A stretch of 64,000 bases of DNA, from positions 170,552 to 234,551 of the forward strand of contig CANMTR010000005.1 of assembly GCA_947500825.1 (NCBI GenBank), given 5' to 3'. Of this stretch, positions 57,201 to 64,000 are shown one piece after another. The stretch is from an uncultured Paracoccaceae bacterium. GTDB lineage: Bacteria; Pseudomonadota; Alphaproteobacteria; Rhodobacterales; Rhodobacteraceae. Each line of letters starts with the position of its first letter. The first letter of the stretch is position 1. The notes beneath the pieces are model-generated. The model saw nothing but the letters and a program-made list of their open reading frames with translations. It ran no database searches and was not told where the DNA came from. Made by a program: the position numbers and the translations under genes.

Positions 57201-58744
57201 GTGTCGTCGCCCATGGAGGCCAGCGTCTCCTTGCCGTCCTCGGCCATGGGCGCCAGGATCTGCTCCAGCTCCTCGATGGAGTATCCGGCCGCGATCTGGC
57301 GCCGGCGCAGCTCGGCGCCGGTGAACATCGCCGCCTCCGTGGCCTTCGACAGCTCTCCGTCCAGCTCGGTGATCTTGCCGACCCACTCGCCGAAGGGCTG
57401 CGAGGCCGCCAGCCGGTCCTTGATCTGGGCGTCGTGGAACAGCTTGCCTTCCTTCAGGTCGATGGCCAGCATCTGGCCCGGGCCCAGCGCGCCCTTCTCG
57501 GTGACGGTGGCCTCGTCCACGGGCACCATGCCCGCCTCCGACCCGGCGATGACCATCCCGTCGCCGGTCACAACGTAGCGCATGGGCCTCAGGCCGTTGC
57601 GGTCGAGCCCGGCGCAGACCCAGCGCCCGTCGGTCATGGCCAGCGCCGCCGGCCCGTCCCACGGCTCCATCACCGAGTTGCAGTAGGAATACATGTCGCG
57701 CCAGGCCTCGGGCAGCTCCTCGGCCTGCTTGGACCACGATTCGGGCACCATCAGCGTCTTGGCCATGGGGGCCGAGCGACCCGAGCGCACCAGCACCTCG
57801 AACACCGAATCGAGCGCCGCCGAGTCGCTCGACCCCTGCGGCACGATCGGCTTGATGTCGTCCGCGAAGTCCCCGAACGTGTTCGAGGCCATGCGGATCT
57901 CGTGGCTCTTCATCCAGTTCAGGTTGCCCTTCAGCGTGTTGATCTCGCCGTTATGAGCGAGCATCCGGAAGGGCTGGGCCAGCCACCACTGCGGGAAGGT
58001 GTTGGTGGAATAGCGCTGGTGATAGATCGCGAAGGCGCTCTCGAAGCGATCGTCGGTCAGGTCGGGATAGAAGTTCGCCACGTCCTGGGCCAGCATCATC
58101 CCCTTGTAGATGATCGAGCGGCACGACAGCGACGCGAGATAGAGCTGCGGCACGCCCTGCACGATGGCCTGCTTCTCGATCCGGCGCCGGATCACGTAGA
58201 GTTCGCGCTCGAACGTCTCCTCGTCGGTGCCCTTCGAGTTCGAGATCAGGATCTGCTCGATTTCGGGCCGCGTGGCGTTGGCCTTCTGGCCCAGGCACGA
58301 GATGTCCACCGGCACGTGGCGCCAGCCATAGATCGAATAGCCCATCCGCAGGACTTCCGACTCCACGATGGTCCGGCAGGTCTCCTGCGCGCCGAAGTTG
58401 GTCCGGGGCAGGAACACCTGTCCCACCGCCATCAGCTCGTTCCAGCGCGGCTCGTGGCCCGTGCGCCGGATCTGGTCGTAGAAGAACTTCACCGGGATCT
58501 GCACGTGGATGCCCGCGCCGTCGCCGGTGCGCCCGTCCGCGTCCACCGCGCCCCGGTGCCAGATCGACTTCAGCGCGTTGATGCCGTTCTCCACTACCCG
58601 GCGCGCGGGCTTGCCATCCAGCGCCACGACGAAGCCCACCCCGCACGACGACCGCTCGTCCTCGGGGGCATAGAGGCCGTTCTCGGCCATGTAGGCGCGC
58701 TTGGCTTCCTCGCGGGCAACCCAGGTCTCGTCATAGGTGGTCAT
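54206..58744 (-). CDS. gltB: Glutamate synthase large (alpha) subunit
   Basis: A 1512-residue NADPH-dependent glutamate synthase subunit. The class II glutaminase domain starts near Cys34 (RSSCGVGFVVALDGK), after a short propeptide, then the central and FMN-binding synthase domains follow. The 3Fe-4S cysteines are seen as CIMVRQCQSNTCPVGVCTQ near residue 1130. Ending in a GXGXG beta-helix region (YVGKGLSGGIIVVRPP, GGYLFASGRAGERF). Length is full. The small subunit is upstream, separated by 304 bp containing a GC-rich hairpin, so they may be transcribed partly separately. Confidence 0.97.
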   Translation of the reverse strand: MTTYDETWVAREEAKRAYMAENGLYAPEDERSSCGVGFVVALDGKPARRVVENGINALKSIWHRGAVDADGRTGDGAGIHVQIPVKFFYDQIRRTGHEPRWNELMAVGQVFLPRTNFGAQETCRTIVESEVLRMGYSIYGWRHVPVDISCLGQKANATRPEIEQILISNSKGTDEETFERELYVIRRRIEKQAIVQGVPQLYLASLSCRSIIYKGMMLAQDVANFYPDLTDDRFESAFAIYHQRYSTNTFPQWWLAQPFRMLAHNGEINTLKGNLNWMKSHEIRMASNTFGDFADDIKPIVPQGSSDSAALDSVFEVLVRSGRSAPMAKTLMVPESWSKQAEELPEAWRDMYSYCNSVMEPWDGPAALAMTDGRWVCAGLDRNGLRPMRYVVTGDGMVIAGSEAGMVPVDEATVTEKGALGPGQMLAIDLKEGKLFHDAQIKDRLAASQPFGEWVGKITELDGELSKATEAAMFTGAELRRRQIAAGYSIEELEQILAPMAEDGKETLASMGDDTPAAVLSTTYRPLSHYFRQNFSQVTNPPIDSLREFRVMSLKTRFGNLKNVLDESSTQTEIIVLDSPFLANAQFDRMVEAFNSPMVEIDCTFEPGQGHGTLRRNLGRVREEAEEAVRSGAGHIVLSDAGSGEGRVAMPMILVTSAVHSWLTRQGLRTFTSINVRSAECVDPHYFAVLISCGATTVNAYLAEDSLADRLERGLMEGSLTEVMARYRKAIDQGLLKIMSKMGISVISSYRGGINFEAVGLSRAMCAEFFPGMQSRISGVGVNGIQMRAEEVHARAYMGGRDVLPIGGFYKARRSGESHAWEATSMHMLQMACNKASFQMWKQYSKKMRQAKPIHLRDLMDFKALGKPVPIEEVESITQIRKRFVTPGMSLGALSPEAHRTLSIAMNRIGAKSDSGEGGESPDDFTPDSNGDNRSAKIKQVASGRFGVTAEYLLHCEELEIKVAQGAKPGEGGQLPGMKVTKLIAKLRHSTPGVTLISPPPHHDIYSIEDLAQLIYDLKQINPKAKVTVKLVASSGVGTIAAGVAKAKADVILISGHNGGTGASPATSIKYAGLPWEMGLTEAHQVLAMNDLRSRVTLRTDGGLRTGRDIVMAAMMGAEEFGIGTAALIAMGCIMVRQCQSNTCPVGVCTQDDALREKFTGNADKVVNLITFYAQEVREILAELGARSLDDVIGRADLLSQVSRGSAHLDDLDLNPLLITVDDTGEIVYDRNQPRNEPDETLDAEIVQDARRFLEDGEKMQLSYAVRNTHRTVGTRTSSHLVSKFGMRNQLQPDHLHIKLTGSAGQSLGAFAAPGLKIEVSGDANDYVGKGLSGGIIVVRPPMVSPLQAADNTIVGNTVLYGATGGYLFASGRAGERFAVRNSGAHTVVEGCGSNGCEYMTGGIAAILGEVGANFGAGMTGGMAFVYDPEGRTETLMNPETLVTCPVAVDHWADLLKDLITRHRDETGSRRAGDILQHWDEELPRFVQVCPKEMLGKLDAPIGIEDEAIPAE

Positions 58745-59048
58745 CTCGTCGCTCCCTTGGCGGGGCCGCGCGGCTCGTCCGTGCGGCGGATGATGGTTGC
58801 GGTGCCGGCCTCTCCCTCCAGGGGGGCGGGCACCCGGTTGGCCGGCCGGCTCGGGCCGATGGTAGGGCGGCGCCCCGGTGCGGGCCGGGGCGCGCCGCCC
58901 CCATGCGCCGATCGGTCGCGCCGAGGTCCGGCGCCCCGTCGATCCCCGACCGGGGCAGGGGGGGTGACCTTTCCGCCCCCGGCCCGTTGCGCGGGGGCGA
59001 AAATTCCTCCTCCGGGATTCCGCCGGGACTCCGACGCGATTCCGACAG
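58745..59048 (-). other. 304-bp gltD-gltB gap with strong hairpin
   Basis: No gene is apparent here. The stretch holds a very stable inverted repeat at 58865-58900 (GGGCGGCGCCCCGG with CCGGGG-CGC-GCCGCCC, six-base TGCGGG loop, two-base bulge) and GC-rich runs. The region could contain a gltB promoter and leader, or a processing site that sets gltD:gltB ratios. I see no consensus promoter I can support. Confidence 0.5.
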
Positions 59049-60482
59049 CTATTCCGCGGCCATCGCGGAGCTGCCCTGGAGCTGTGCCAGGATCGCCTGC
59101 GCCGCCTCGCGCCCGTCGCGGATCGCCCACACGACCAGGCTCGCGCCCCGCTGGATGTCGCCGCAGGCATAGACGCCCGGCAGGCTCGTCTCGTGGGTCT
59201 GGAAGTCCGCCAGGACGGTGCCCCAGCGCGTCACCTCGAGCCCCTCCACGCCCCACAGCTTGGGCAGGTTCTCGGGCTCGAATCCCAGCGCCTTGACCAC
59301 CAGGTCGGCGTCCTCGGTGTAGTCCGCGCCCTCGATGACCTCCGGTACCTGGCGGCCCGTCGCATCGGGCTGGCCCAGCCGCATCTTGGAGACGACGACG
59401 CCCCCGACGCGCTCGCCCTTGAAGCCCTTGGGCGCGGAAAGCCACGCGAACTCAACGCCTTCCTCTTCGGCGTTAGCGACCTCGCGCTGCGACCCGGGCA
59501 TGTTCTCGCGGTCCCGCCGATACAGGCACTTGACCGACTTGGCCCCCTGCCGGATCGCGGTGCGGACGCAATCCATGGCGGTGTCGCCGCCGCCGATCAC
59601 GACGACGCGCTTGCCGTCCGCGTTCAACTCGCCGCTCTCGAACTCCGGCACTTCGTCGCCGAAGGACTTCCGGTTCGACGCGGTCAGGAAGTCGATGGCG
59701 CGCACGATCCCCTCCGCGCCCACGCCCGGTGCCTGCAGGTCGCGCGTCTTGTAGACGCCCGTGGCGATCAGGACGGCGTCGTGGCTGTCGCGTATCTCGT
59801 CGAACGTGATGTCCTTTCCGACATCGCAGTTCAGCTTGAAGGTCACGCCGCCCTCCTCGAGCTGGCGGACGCGCTTCATCACCACGTCCTTCTCCAGCTT
59901 GAAGCCGGGAATCCCGTAGGTCATCAATCCGCCCGCGCGGTCGTGGCGGTCGATCACCGTCACCTGCACGCCGGCGCGGCGCAGCATGTCGGCGCAGGCC
60001 AGCCCGCCGGGCCCCGAGCCGATCACGGCAACCTTTTCAGGACGTTCCGAGGCGGGGGTGATGGGCTTTACCCAGCCCTCGTCCCAGGCGGTGTCGGTGA
60101 TGTACTTCTCCACCGCGCCGATCGTGACCGTGCCGTGGCCGGCCTGCTCGATGACGCAGTTGCCCTCGCACAGCCGGTCCTGCGGACAGATGCGGCCGCA
60201 GATCTCGGGGAAGGTGTTCGTCTCCTGGCTGATCTCGTAGGCTTCCTGCAGCCGCCCCTCGGCGGTCAGGCGCAGCCAGTCGGGGATGTTGTTGTGCAGC
60301 GGGCAGTGGGACTGGCAATAGGGCACGCCGCATTGCGAGCACCGCCCCGCCTGTTCGCCCGCCTTCTGCGTCGCGTATTCGCCGTAGATCTCGGCAAAAT
60401 CGCCCCGCCGCAGGTCGGGGGGCCTCTTGTCGGGCATGTCTCGCCCGACGGTGGTGAACTTCAGCATCTTATCGCTAGCCAA
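59049..60482 (-). CDS. gltD: Glutamate synthase small (beta) subunit
   Basis: A 477-residue NADPH:acceptor flavoprotein subunit. N-terminal cysteine clusters CSQCGVPYCQSHCP and CGRICPQDRLCEGNC bind iron-sulfur clusters. The FAD loop is VAVIGSGPGGLACADMLRRAG and the NADPH loop VVVIGGGDTAMDCVRTA. TTG at 60482 is used as start: GGAGGAG is 6 nt before it and the resulting ASDKMLKFTTVGRD matches the usual N-terminus, while the ATG at 60467 has no Shine-Dalgarno. It lies upstream of gltB in the direction of transcription. Confidence 0.95.
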   Translation of the reverse strand: MASDKMLKFTTVGRDMPDKRPPDLRRGDFAEIYGEYATQKAGEQAGRCSQCGVPYCQSHCPLHNNIPDWLRLTAEGRLQEAYEISQETNTFPEICGRICPQDRLCEGNCVIEQAGHGTVTIGAVEKYITDTAWDEGWVKPITPASERPEKVAVIGSGPGGLACADMLRRAGVQVTVIDRHDRAGGLMTYGIPGFKLEKDVVMKRVRQLEEGGVTFKLNCDVGKDITFDEIRDSHDAVLIATGVYKTRDLQAPGVGAEGIVRAIDFLTASNRKSFGDEVPEFESGELNADGKRVVVIGGGDTAMDCVRTAIRQGAKSVKCLYRRDRENMPGSQREVANAEEEGVEFAWLSAPKGFKGERVGGVVVSKMRLGQPDATGRQVPEVIEGADYTEDADLVVKALGFEPENLPKLWGVEGLEVTRWGTVLADFQTHETSLPGVYACGDIQRGASLVVWAIRDGREAAQAILAQLQGSSAMAAE

Positions 60483-60613
60483 GGCGCACTCCTCCAGCTG
60501 ACCCCTCGCGAATACCCCATCCCCCCAGCCTTGCAAAGCCTAAAGCGACCTTAACGTACGTAGTGCTTACCTAATTTTTACCTCTCGAGGTCGCCGCCGA
60601 GCAGCGTGAGCCG

Positions 60614-60640
60614 CGAATCGATCCAAGTCGTTTCGATTCG
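60614..60640. promoter_or_regulatory. Perfect 8-bp inverted repeat upstream of uppP
   Basis: CGAATCGA-N11-TCGATTCG lies in the 237-bp divergent gap between gltD (start 60482) and uppP (start 60720). It could be an operator for a dimeric regulator of either gene, or an RNA hairpin in the uppP leader. No named consensus is matched. Confidence 0.4.
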
Positions 60641-60719
60641 GCCCTAATATTGGGGATGTGCGGTTTATGGGAAGAGGGTAGGGTCCGCGCGACACTGTTC
60701 GAGGCGATCTCCGCACCCC

Positions 60720-61523
60720 ATGACACTTTTCCATCTGCTGCTCGTCGCGGTCATCCAGGGCGCGACCGAGTTCCTCCCCGTGTCCTCGTCCGGCCACCTT
60801 GTCTTGTTGCCGCAGCTCACCGGCGCCGACGATCAGGGGCTTGCCATCGACGTGGCCGCCCATGCGGGGACGCTGGGCGCCGTGATCCTGTTCTTTTGGG
60901 CCGACGTGCGGCTCGCAGCCTCGGGCATACCCGCGCTGGTGCGGGGCCGGGTGGACGGGCAGGGGGCATGGCTGGCCCTGTGCCTGATCGCGGCCACGGT
61001 GCCGGTGGTCGTGGCGGGCCTTCTGTTGAAGCTGTCGGGCTTCGACGAGGCGCTGCGCTCCGTCGCGGTGATCGGCTGGGCGACGATCGTCTTCGCTCTC
61101 GTCCTGTACTGGACGGATCGGCGAGGCGCCGAGGGCCGCGTGGCGGAGCGCTGGTCGCTGCGCCACGCCGTGATCATGGGATTTTGGCAGGTTCTCGCCC
61201 TCGTGCCGGGGACCTCCCGGTCGGGCGTCACCATTTCCGGTGCGCGGCAACTGGGCTACGGCCGCGAAGAGGCGGCGCGGCTGTCCATGCTGATGTCGAT
61301 CCCGACCGTCTTCGCCTCGGCCGTGCTCCTGAGCATCGACGTGATCGGACACTCCGGTAGCCAGCTTGCCCGCGAGGCGGCGATCGCCGCGGTGTTCTCG
61401 TTCGGCGCGGCTCTGATCGCGCTGAAGTTGATGTTCCGTCTGCTGCGCAGCGTCAGCTTCACGCCATACGTGATCTACCGGATGGTCCTGGGCGCGGGCC
61501 TGCTCGCCTACGCGTATCTCTGA
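60720..61523 (+). CDS. uppP: Undecaprenyl-diphosphatase
   Basis: A 267-residue membrane phosphatase that recycles undecaprenyl pyrophosphate for cell-wall synthesis. Signature Glu17 and the EFLPVSSSGHLVLL motif near the N-terminus, and VPGTSRSGVTISGARQLG near residue 160-178 (PGTSRSG motif), are present. About seven to eight hydrophobic segments follow. It supplies carrier lipid to processes including the transglycosylase MtgA. Convergent with the NDUFA9-like gene (3 bp). Confidence 0.95.
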   Translation: MTLFHLLLVAVIQGATEFLPVSSSGHLVLLPQLTGADDQGLAIDVAAHAGTLGAVILFFWADVRLAASGIPALVRGRVDGQGAWLALCLIAATVPVVVAGLLLKLSGFDEALRSVAVIGWATIVFALVLYWTDRRGAEGRVAERWSLRHAVIMGFWQVLALVPGTSRSGVTISGARQLGYGREEAARLSMLMSIPTVFASAVLLSIDVIGHSGSQLAREAAIAAVFSFGAALIALKLMFRLLRSVSFTPYVIYRMVLGAGLLAYAYL

Positions 61524-61526
61524 GAG

Positions 61527-62549
61527 TCAGGAGAAGCCGGAGCGGTTCGCGCCACCCTTCACGCCGCCAGCGCCGGATTGCAGGTTCTCCGCGGACTCGT
61601 TCGCGTCCGCGTATTGGCCGGAGGGCCTGAAGCGCCACAGATAGTCCGGCAGGACCGCCTCGGTCGATGTCGGTATGATCCCGAGGTCTGCGAAGCCCTT
61701 CGCGCCGTCTTGGACGATGTTGTCCTGGGACAGGTTGCGGACCTGGTCCAGCGTCAACGGCCCGCGCACGAGCCCGCCCGTCGCGGAGCGGACCACGTCG
61801 AAGGCACGGCCCAACAGCTTCGCCACGGGCATCGGCGTGTTCACGATCAGGGCGCGGCGCTTCACGATGGCCAGCAACTCGACCATCCATTCGCGGAAGG
61901 TCGACACGTCCGGCCCGCCCAGCTCGTATATCCCCGGCGCGGCCTTGCCCTCGACGCCCATCTGTATGGCCGCCGCCACGTCGTCGACATAGACCGGCTG
62001 GAACTTCGTCCCGGCACCCACGAGCGGCAGGATCGGCGACATCCGTGCCATCCCGCCGAAGCGGTTGAAGAACTCGTCCTCGTGGCCGAAAACGATTGAG
62101 GGGCGCAGGATCACCGCGCGCGGGAACGCCTCCCGCACGGCCGCCTCACCCATGGCCTTGGTCCGGGCGTAGTCGCTGGGCGCGTCCTCGCGTGCGCCGA
62201 TGGCCGATATCTGCACCAGCTCCGAGACGCCCTCCTCGGCGGCGATGCGCGCGATCCTGGCCGCCCCCGCCTGCTGCAGGGCCTCGAACGTCTGCGGCCC
62301 GGCCTCGGCCAGAAGGCCCACGCAGTTCACCACCGCGTCTGCGCCGCGGGTCACGTCGCGGACGCTGTCGTCGTCGCGGATGTTGCAGAACACGGGCTCG
62401 ACCTGTCCGACCACGCCGTAGGTCCGCACGAAGGGAGAGTCGTTGGGCCGACGGCAGGCGCACCGCACGCGCCAGCCCTCCTTTGCCATGCGCCGAGCGA
62501 CGTAGCGGCCGACGAATCCGGTGCCGCCGAAGATGGTGACGAGCTTCAT
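61527..62549 (-). CDS. NDUFA9-like NAD(P)-binding protein
   Basis: A 340-residue extended/atypical SDR. TIFGGTGFVGRYVARRMA is the cofactor loop, QISAIGAREDAPSDYARTKAMGEAAV holds the YxxxK, and the later VGAGTKFQPVYVDDVAAAIQM block is typical of the complex I NDUFA9 subfamily. Alphaproteobacterial homologs are linked to respiratory complex I; whether this copy is part of complex I is not shown. AAGGAGG lies upstream of the ATG at 62549. The tRNA-Leu gene lies 136 bp beyond its start on the other strand. Confidence 0.92.
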   Translation of the reverse strand: MKLVTIFGGTGFVGRYVARRMAKEGWRVRCACRRPNDSPFVRTYGVVGQVEPVFCNIRDDDSVRDVTRGADAVVNCVGLLAEAGPQTFEALQQAGAARIARIAAEEGVSELVQISAIGAREDAPSDYARTKAMGEAAVREAFPRAVILRPSIVFGHEDEFFNRFGGMARMSPILPLVGAGTKFQPVYVDDVAAAIQMGVEGKAAPGIYELGGPDVSTFREWMVELLAIVKRRALIVNTPMPVAKLLGRAFDVVRSATGGLVRGPLTLDQVRNLSQDNIVQDGAKGFADLGIIPTSTEAVLPDYLWRFRPSGQYADANESAENLQSGAGGVKGGANRSGFS

Positions 62550-62640
62550 GGCAGGGCCCTCCTTGTGCGACCGCACCGGGTCTAGGACGCCCGGCCCGAC
62601 AGGACAAGCCGCCGCCGTCCGTAAAGGTTCGGAAATCCCG

Positions 62641-62669
62641 TTGACACCTCTCGGCACCCCCGTTACGTC
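62641..62669 (+). promoter_or_regulatory. Promoter of tRNA-Leu
   Basis: TTGACA (62641-62646) is a perfect -35 hexamer. With 16-17 bp spacing comes TTACGT or TACGTC (62663-62669) as a weak -10. The tRNA begins 17 bp after it. Confidence 0.6.
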
Positions 62670-62685
62670 GGCGCCCACGACACCT

Positions 62686-62771
62686 GCCCAGGTGGCGGAA
62701 TGGTAGACGCGCTAGCTTCAGGTGCTAGTGTCCGTATGGACGTGGAGGTTCGAGTCCTCTCCTGGGCACCA
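62686..62771 (+). tRNA. tRNA-Leu (anticodon CAG)
   Basis: Acceptor stem GCCCAGG pairs with CCTGGGC, A discriminator at 62768 and encoded CCA 62769-62771. The anticodon stem CTAGC/GCTAG encloses TTCAGGT, anticodon CAG (reads CUG leucine codons, the commonest in this genome). A long variable arm (TGTCCGTATGGACG) marks class II leucine tRNA, and the T arm is GAGGTTCGAGTCCTC. A tyrosine recombinase gene begins 61 bp later, so the 3' end of this gene is the likely integration site of an island. Confidence 0.95.
62741..62771 (+). other. Probable attachment site (attL/attB) at the tRNA-Leu 3' end
   Basis: The T arm and acceptor stem of tRNA-Leu, immediately before the integrase gene, is the class of target used by tyrosine recombinases. 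A second copy of this sequence would be expected at the far end of the element beyond 64000, which is not in view. Inference from position only. Confidence 0.4.
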
Positions 62772-62795
62772 TTCGTTCCCGTAAGTCGTTACTAG

Positions 62796-62826
62796 GCCTC
62801 AGCTTTTGGATAAGCTGCGTGAGGCG
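62796..62826. other. Imperfect hairpin between tRNA-Leu and integrase
   Basis: GCCTCAGCTT and AAGCTGCGTGAGGC can pair around a TTGGAT loop with a small bulge. It could be an arm-type integrase binding site, a tRNA-transcript end, or chance. There is no T run. Confidence 0.3.
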
Positions 62827-62832
62827 TAGAAC

Positions 62833-64000
62833 ATGCGGGAGAACAAATTTGCCGTTCCCCACACCTTTACTAAGGACGGAGTTTTCTACTTCGTTCGACG
62901 GGTGCCGACTGAACTACGGCGGCACTACACGTCACCCCGGATCTCCTACTCGCTAAGAACCAGATCGGCCCCGGTTGCAGCATCCCGCGCCCGCCGTGCT
63001 GCAATCCAGCTAGACGAATACTGGTATCACCTCAGGTGCAGGGATGCCGAGCTTCCCGGCAAGCATCTCCTTCGCGTAGGAGGTGACTTCAGCAGTTTGC
63101 CGCGCGACCCGTCTACGATGCCCGTCAAAAGCGGCTGTATGAAGCTCTCTGAGGGGGTGGCGATCTACTTGCGGCTCAAAGGGACAGGGAGGGGAGCAAC
63201 CTTCCACCGCGCCGCTCAGCGCGCCTGCGGCTACGTAATCGATGTCTGCGGTGACAAGCCGCTGGACGCCTACACGAAGGCGGACGCGAACGCTTTCCGC
63301 GATACCCTGATGAAGCGGAAGATGGCGGGAAGCAGCATCGTCCGCGTCTTCGGGACGGTCCGTTCCGTCTTCAACTTCGCGACTGCCGAAGACGGTATAG
63401 ATATTCCGAACCCGTTCAGCCGCGTCTATTTCGACAGGACAGCGGGCGTGAAGGGCCGGAACCCGGTGGACCGTGAGGCAATCGCTGCGGTGCAGGACGC
63501 CTGCTATCGGCTCGATGATGAAATGCGGTGGTTAGTGGCGCTGGTGGCAGATACGGGAATGCGGCTTGCCGAGGCGGCGGGACTGCTCTGCGAGGACTTC
63601 GAGAAAGACGCGGAGGGGAACTACGTCGTTCATATCCGGCCTCACCGTTGGCGCAGGCTAAAGACGGCATCAAGCGCGCGTGTCGTTCCCCTAGTCGGTT
63701 CTGCGCTATGGGCGGCTAAACGGATCATAGCTGCGCGAGAGGGGACGGGCTTCGCATTCCCGCGCTACAACTTGACCCAAACTACAAACGCGAACTCCGC
63801 CAGCGCTGGGCTGAACAAATGGCTCAAGGGGTACGTCCCAAATGGCGGAACGATGCATAGCTTCCGTCATTCGATGCGGGACCGATTGCGGGCGGTGGAA
63901 TGCCCCGCCGACATCGTAGACCAGGATCGTGTCCCACTGCATGGTGTAGCTCATGGCAGGCCCGACGGATGTCGGCGTGGCCGAGCTGATCAGTCCGTCT
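62833..64000 (+). CDS. Tyrosine recombinase/integrase, catalytic tyrosine not in frame within the window
   Basis: Reading frame open from ATG 62833 (MRENKFAVPHTFTKDGVFYF) to the window end, 389 codons. SAM-like N-terminal region (about residues 97-190) and catalytic domain with Arg244 (DTGMRLAEAAG), Lys277 (RLKTASSARVVPL), His342 and Arg345 (HSFRHSMRDRL). After VECPADIVDQ (Gln364, codon 63922-63924) family members continue with an IGGW-type stretch, then the Tyr. Here the frame continues as DRVPLHGVAHGRP, with no resemblance. Codons ATA, CTA, TTA and AGA are used more freely than in the neighbours, and GC is visibly lower. It may be truncated, or chimeric at the window's right edge. Confidence 0.85.
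   Translation, partial: MRENKFAVPHTFTKDGVFYFVRRVPTELRRHYTSPRISYSLRTRSAPVAASRARRAAIQLDEYWYHLRCRDAELPGKHLLRVGGDFSSLPRDPSTMPVKSGCMKLSEGVAIYLRLKGTGRGATFHRAAQRACGYVIDVCGDKPLDAYTKADANAFRDTLMKRKMAGSSIVRVFGTVRSVFNFATAEDGIDIPNPFSRVYFDRTAGVKGRNPVDREAIAAVQDACYRLDDEMRWLVALVADTGMRLAEAAGLLCEDFEKDAEGNYVVHIRPHRWRRLKTASSARVVPLVGSALWAAKRIIAAREGTGFAFPRYNLTQTTNANSASAGLNKWLKGYVPNGGTMHSFRHSMRDRLRAVECPADIVDQDRVPLHGVAHGRPDGCRRGRADQSV

Noticed and set aside
53270..59296. A 2008-codon plus-strand open frame
   Set aside because: It is antisense to gltB, which has conserved domains and cysteines. High GC makes long antisense frames common; its translation is Arg/His/Pro/Val-rich with no recognisable domain.
60545..60580. 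AT-rich patch as a second CtrA site before gltD or uppP
   Set aside because: Contains TTAA and TTAC words but at wrong spacing (no N7 pair).
63706..63954. An 82-codon minus-strand frame across the integrase end
   Set aside because: Most of it is antisense to the integrase catalytic domain. Only its first dozen codons, near 63912-63954, may derive from a different gene and are discussed as a finding.

Overview
The window is a piece of a high-GC alphaproteobacterial chromosome, most likely from the Rhodobacteraceae/Roseobacter group. Evidence for this is the split F0 ATP synthase operon with paired b and b' subunits, an alphaproteobacterial-type SspB, a CckA hybrid kinase with a CtrA-type box, the RecA gene with a GAAC-N7-GAAC LexA box, the perM-like/hda/ppk operon, a PraR-like XRE regulator, and a eukaryote-type NADP isocitrate dehydrogenase. 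The species cannot be named from the sequence alone.

Layout. 1-1121: 5' part of a BisC-type molybdoenzyme. 1.2-5.6 kb: fhs, icd, a Pmp3-type peptide, a WrbA-like flavoprotein and an ArsR regulator. 5.7-8.3 kb: the F0 operon atpI-atpB-atpE-atpX-atpF. 8.4-11.4 kb: two short-chain dehydrogenases translationally coupled to an iron-sulfur photolyase (CryB/PhrB type). 11.4-17.7 kb: a flavin monooxygenase, a 17-repeat exported MORN protein, NAD synthetase, a BI-1 family membrane protein and a quinone oxidoreductase. 17.8-26.8 kb: XRE regulator, a histidinol-phosphatase-like enzyme, CAP lipoprotein, mgtE, 5-formyl-THF cyclo-ligase, a copper chaperone, a YmdB-type phosphoesterase, an SLC13 permease, a TusA-like protein, CcdA and two small proteins behind fumC. 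26.8-36.3 kb: fumC, sspB, guaB, an RNA methyltransferase, cckA, recA and apt. 36.3-51.8 kb: amidotransferase, dimethylglycine-dehydrogenase-like enzyme, the perM/hda/ppk operon, proS, Nudix, an HDAC-like amidohydrolase, tpiA, an APP1-like phosphatase and queG. 51.8-62.5 kb: GST, mtgA, two unknown small proteins, gltB and gltD, uppP and an NDUFA9-like protein.

The first 62.6 kb is compact core genome with many 1-4 bp stop/start overlaps (TGATG, ATGA, GTGA) and GC-rich hairpins between convergent genes. Regulatory logic is readable in places: a LexA box before recA, a CtrA full site before cckA, an inverted repeat before arsR, and recognisable promoters before atpI and tRNA-Leu.

The only clear accessory segment is at the right edge. 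A tRNA-Leu(CAG) gene is followed 61 bp later by a tyrosine recombinase of visibly lower GC and different codon use. Its homology to the family appears to stop abruptly near 63925, before the catalytic tyrosine, and the window ends 75 bp later. This is the most unusual spot. No complete novel system is visible inside the window; if one exists, it lies beyond 64000, downstream of this integrase.
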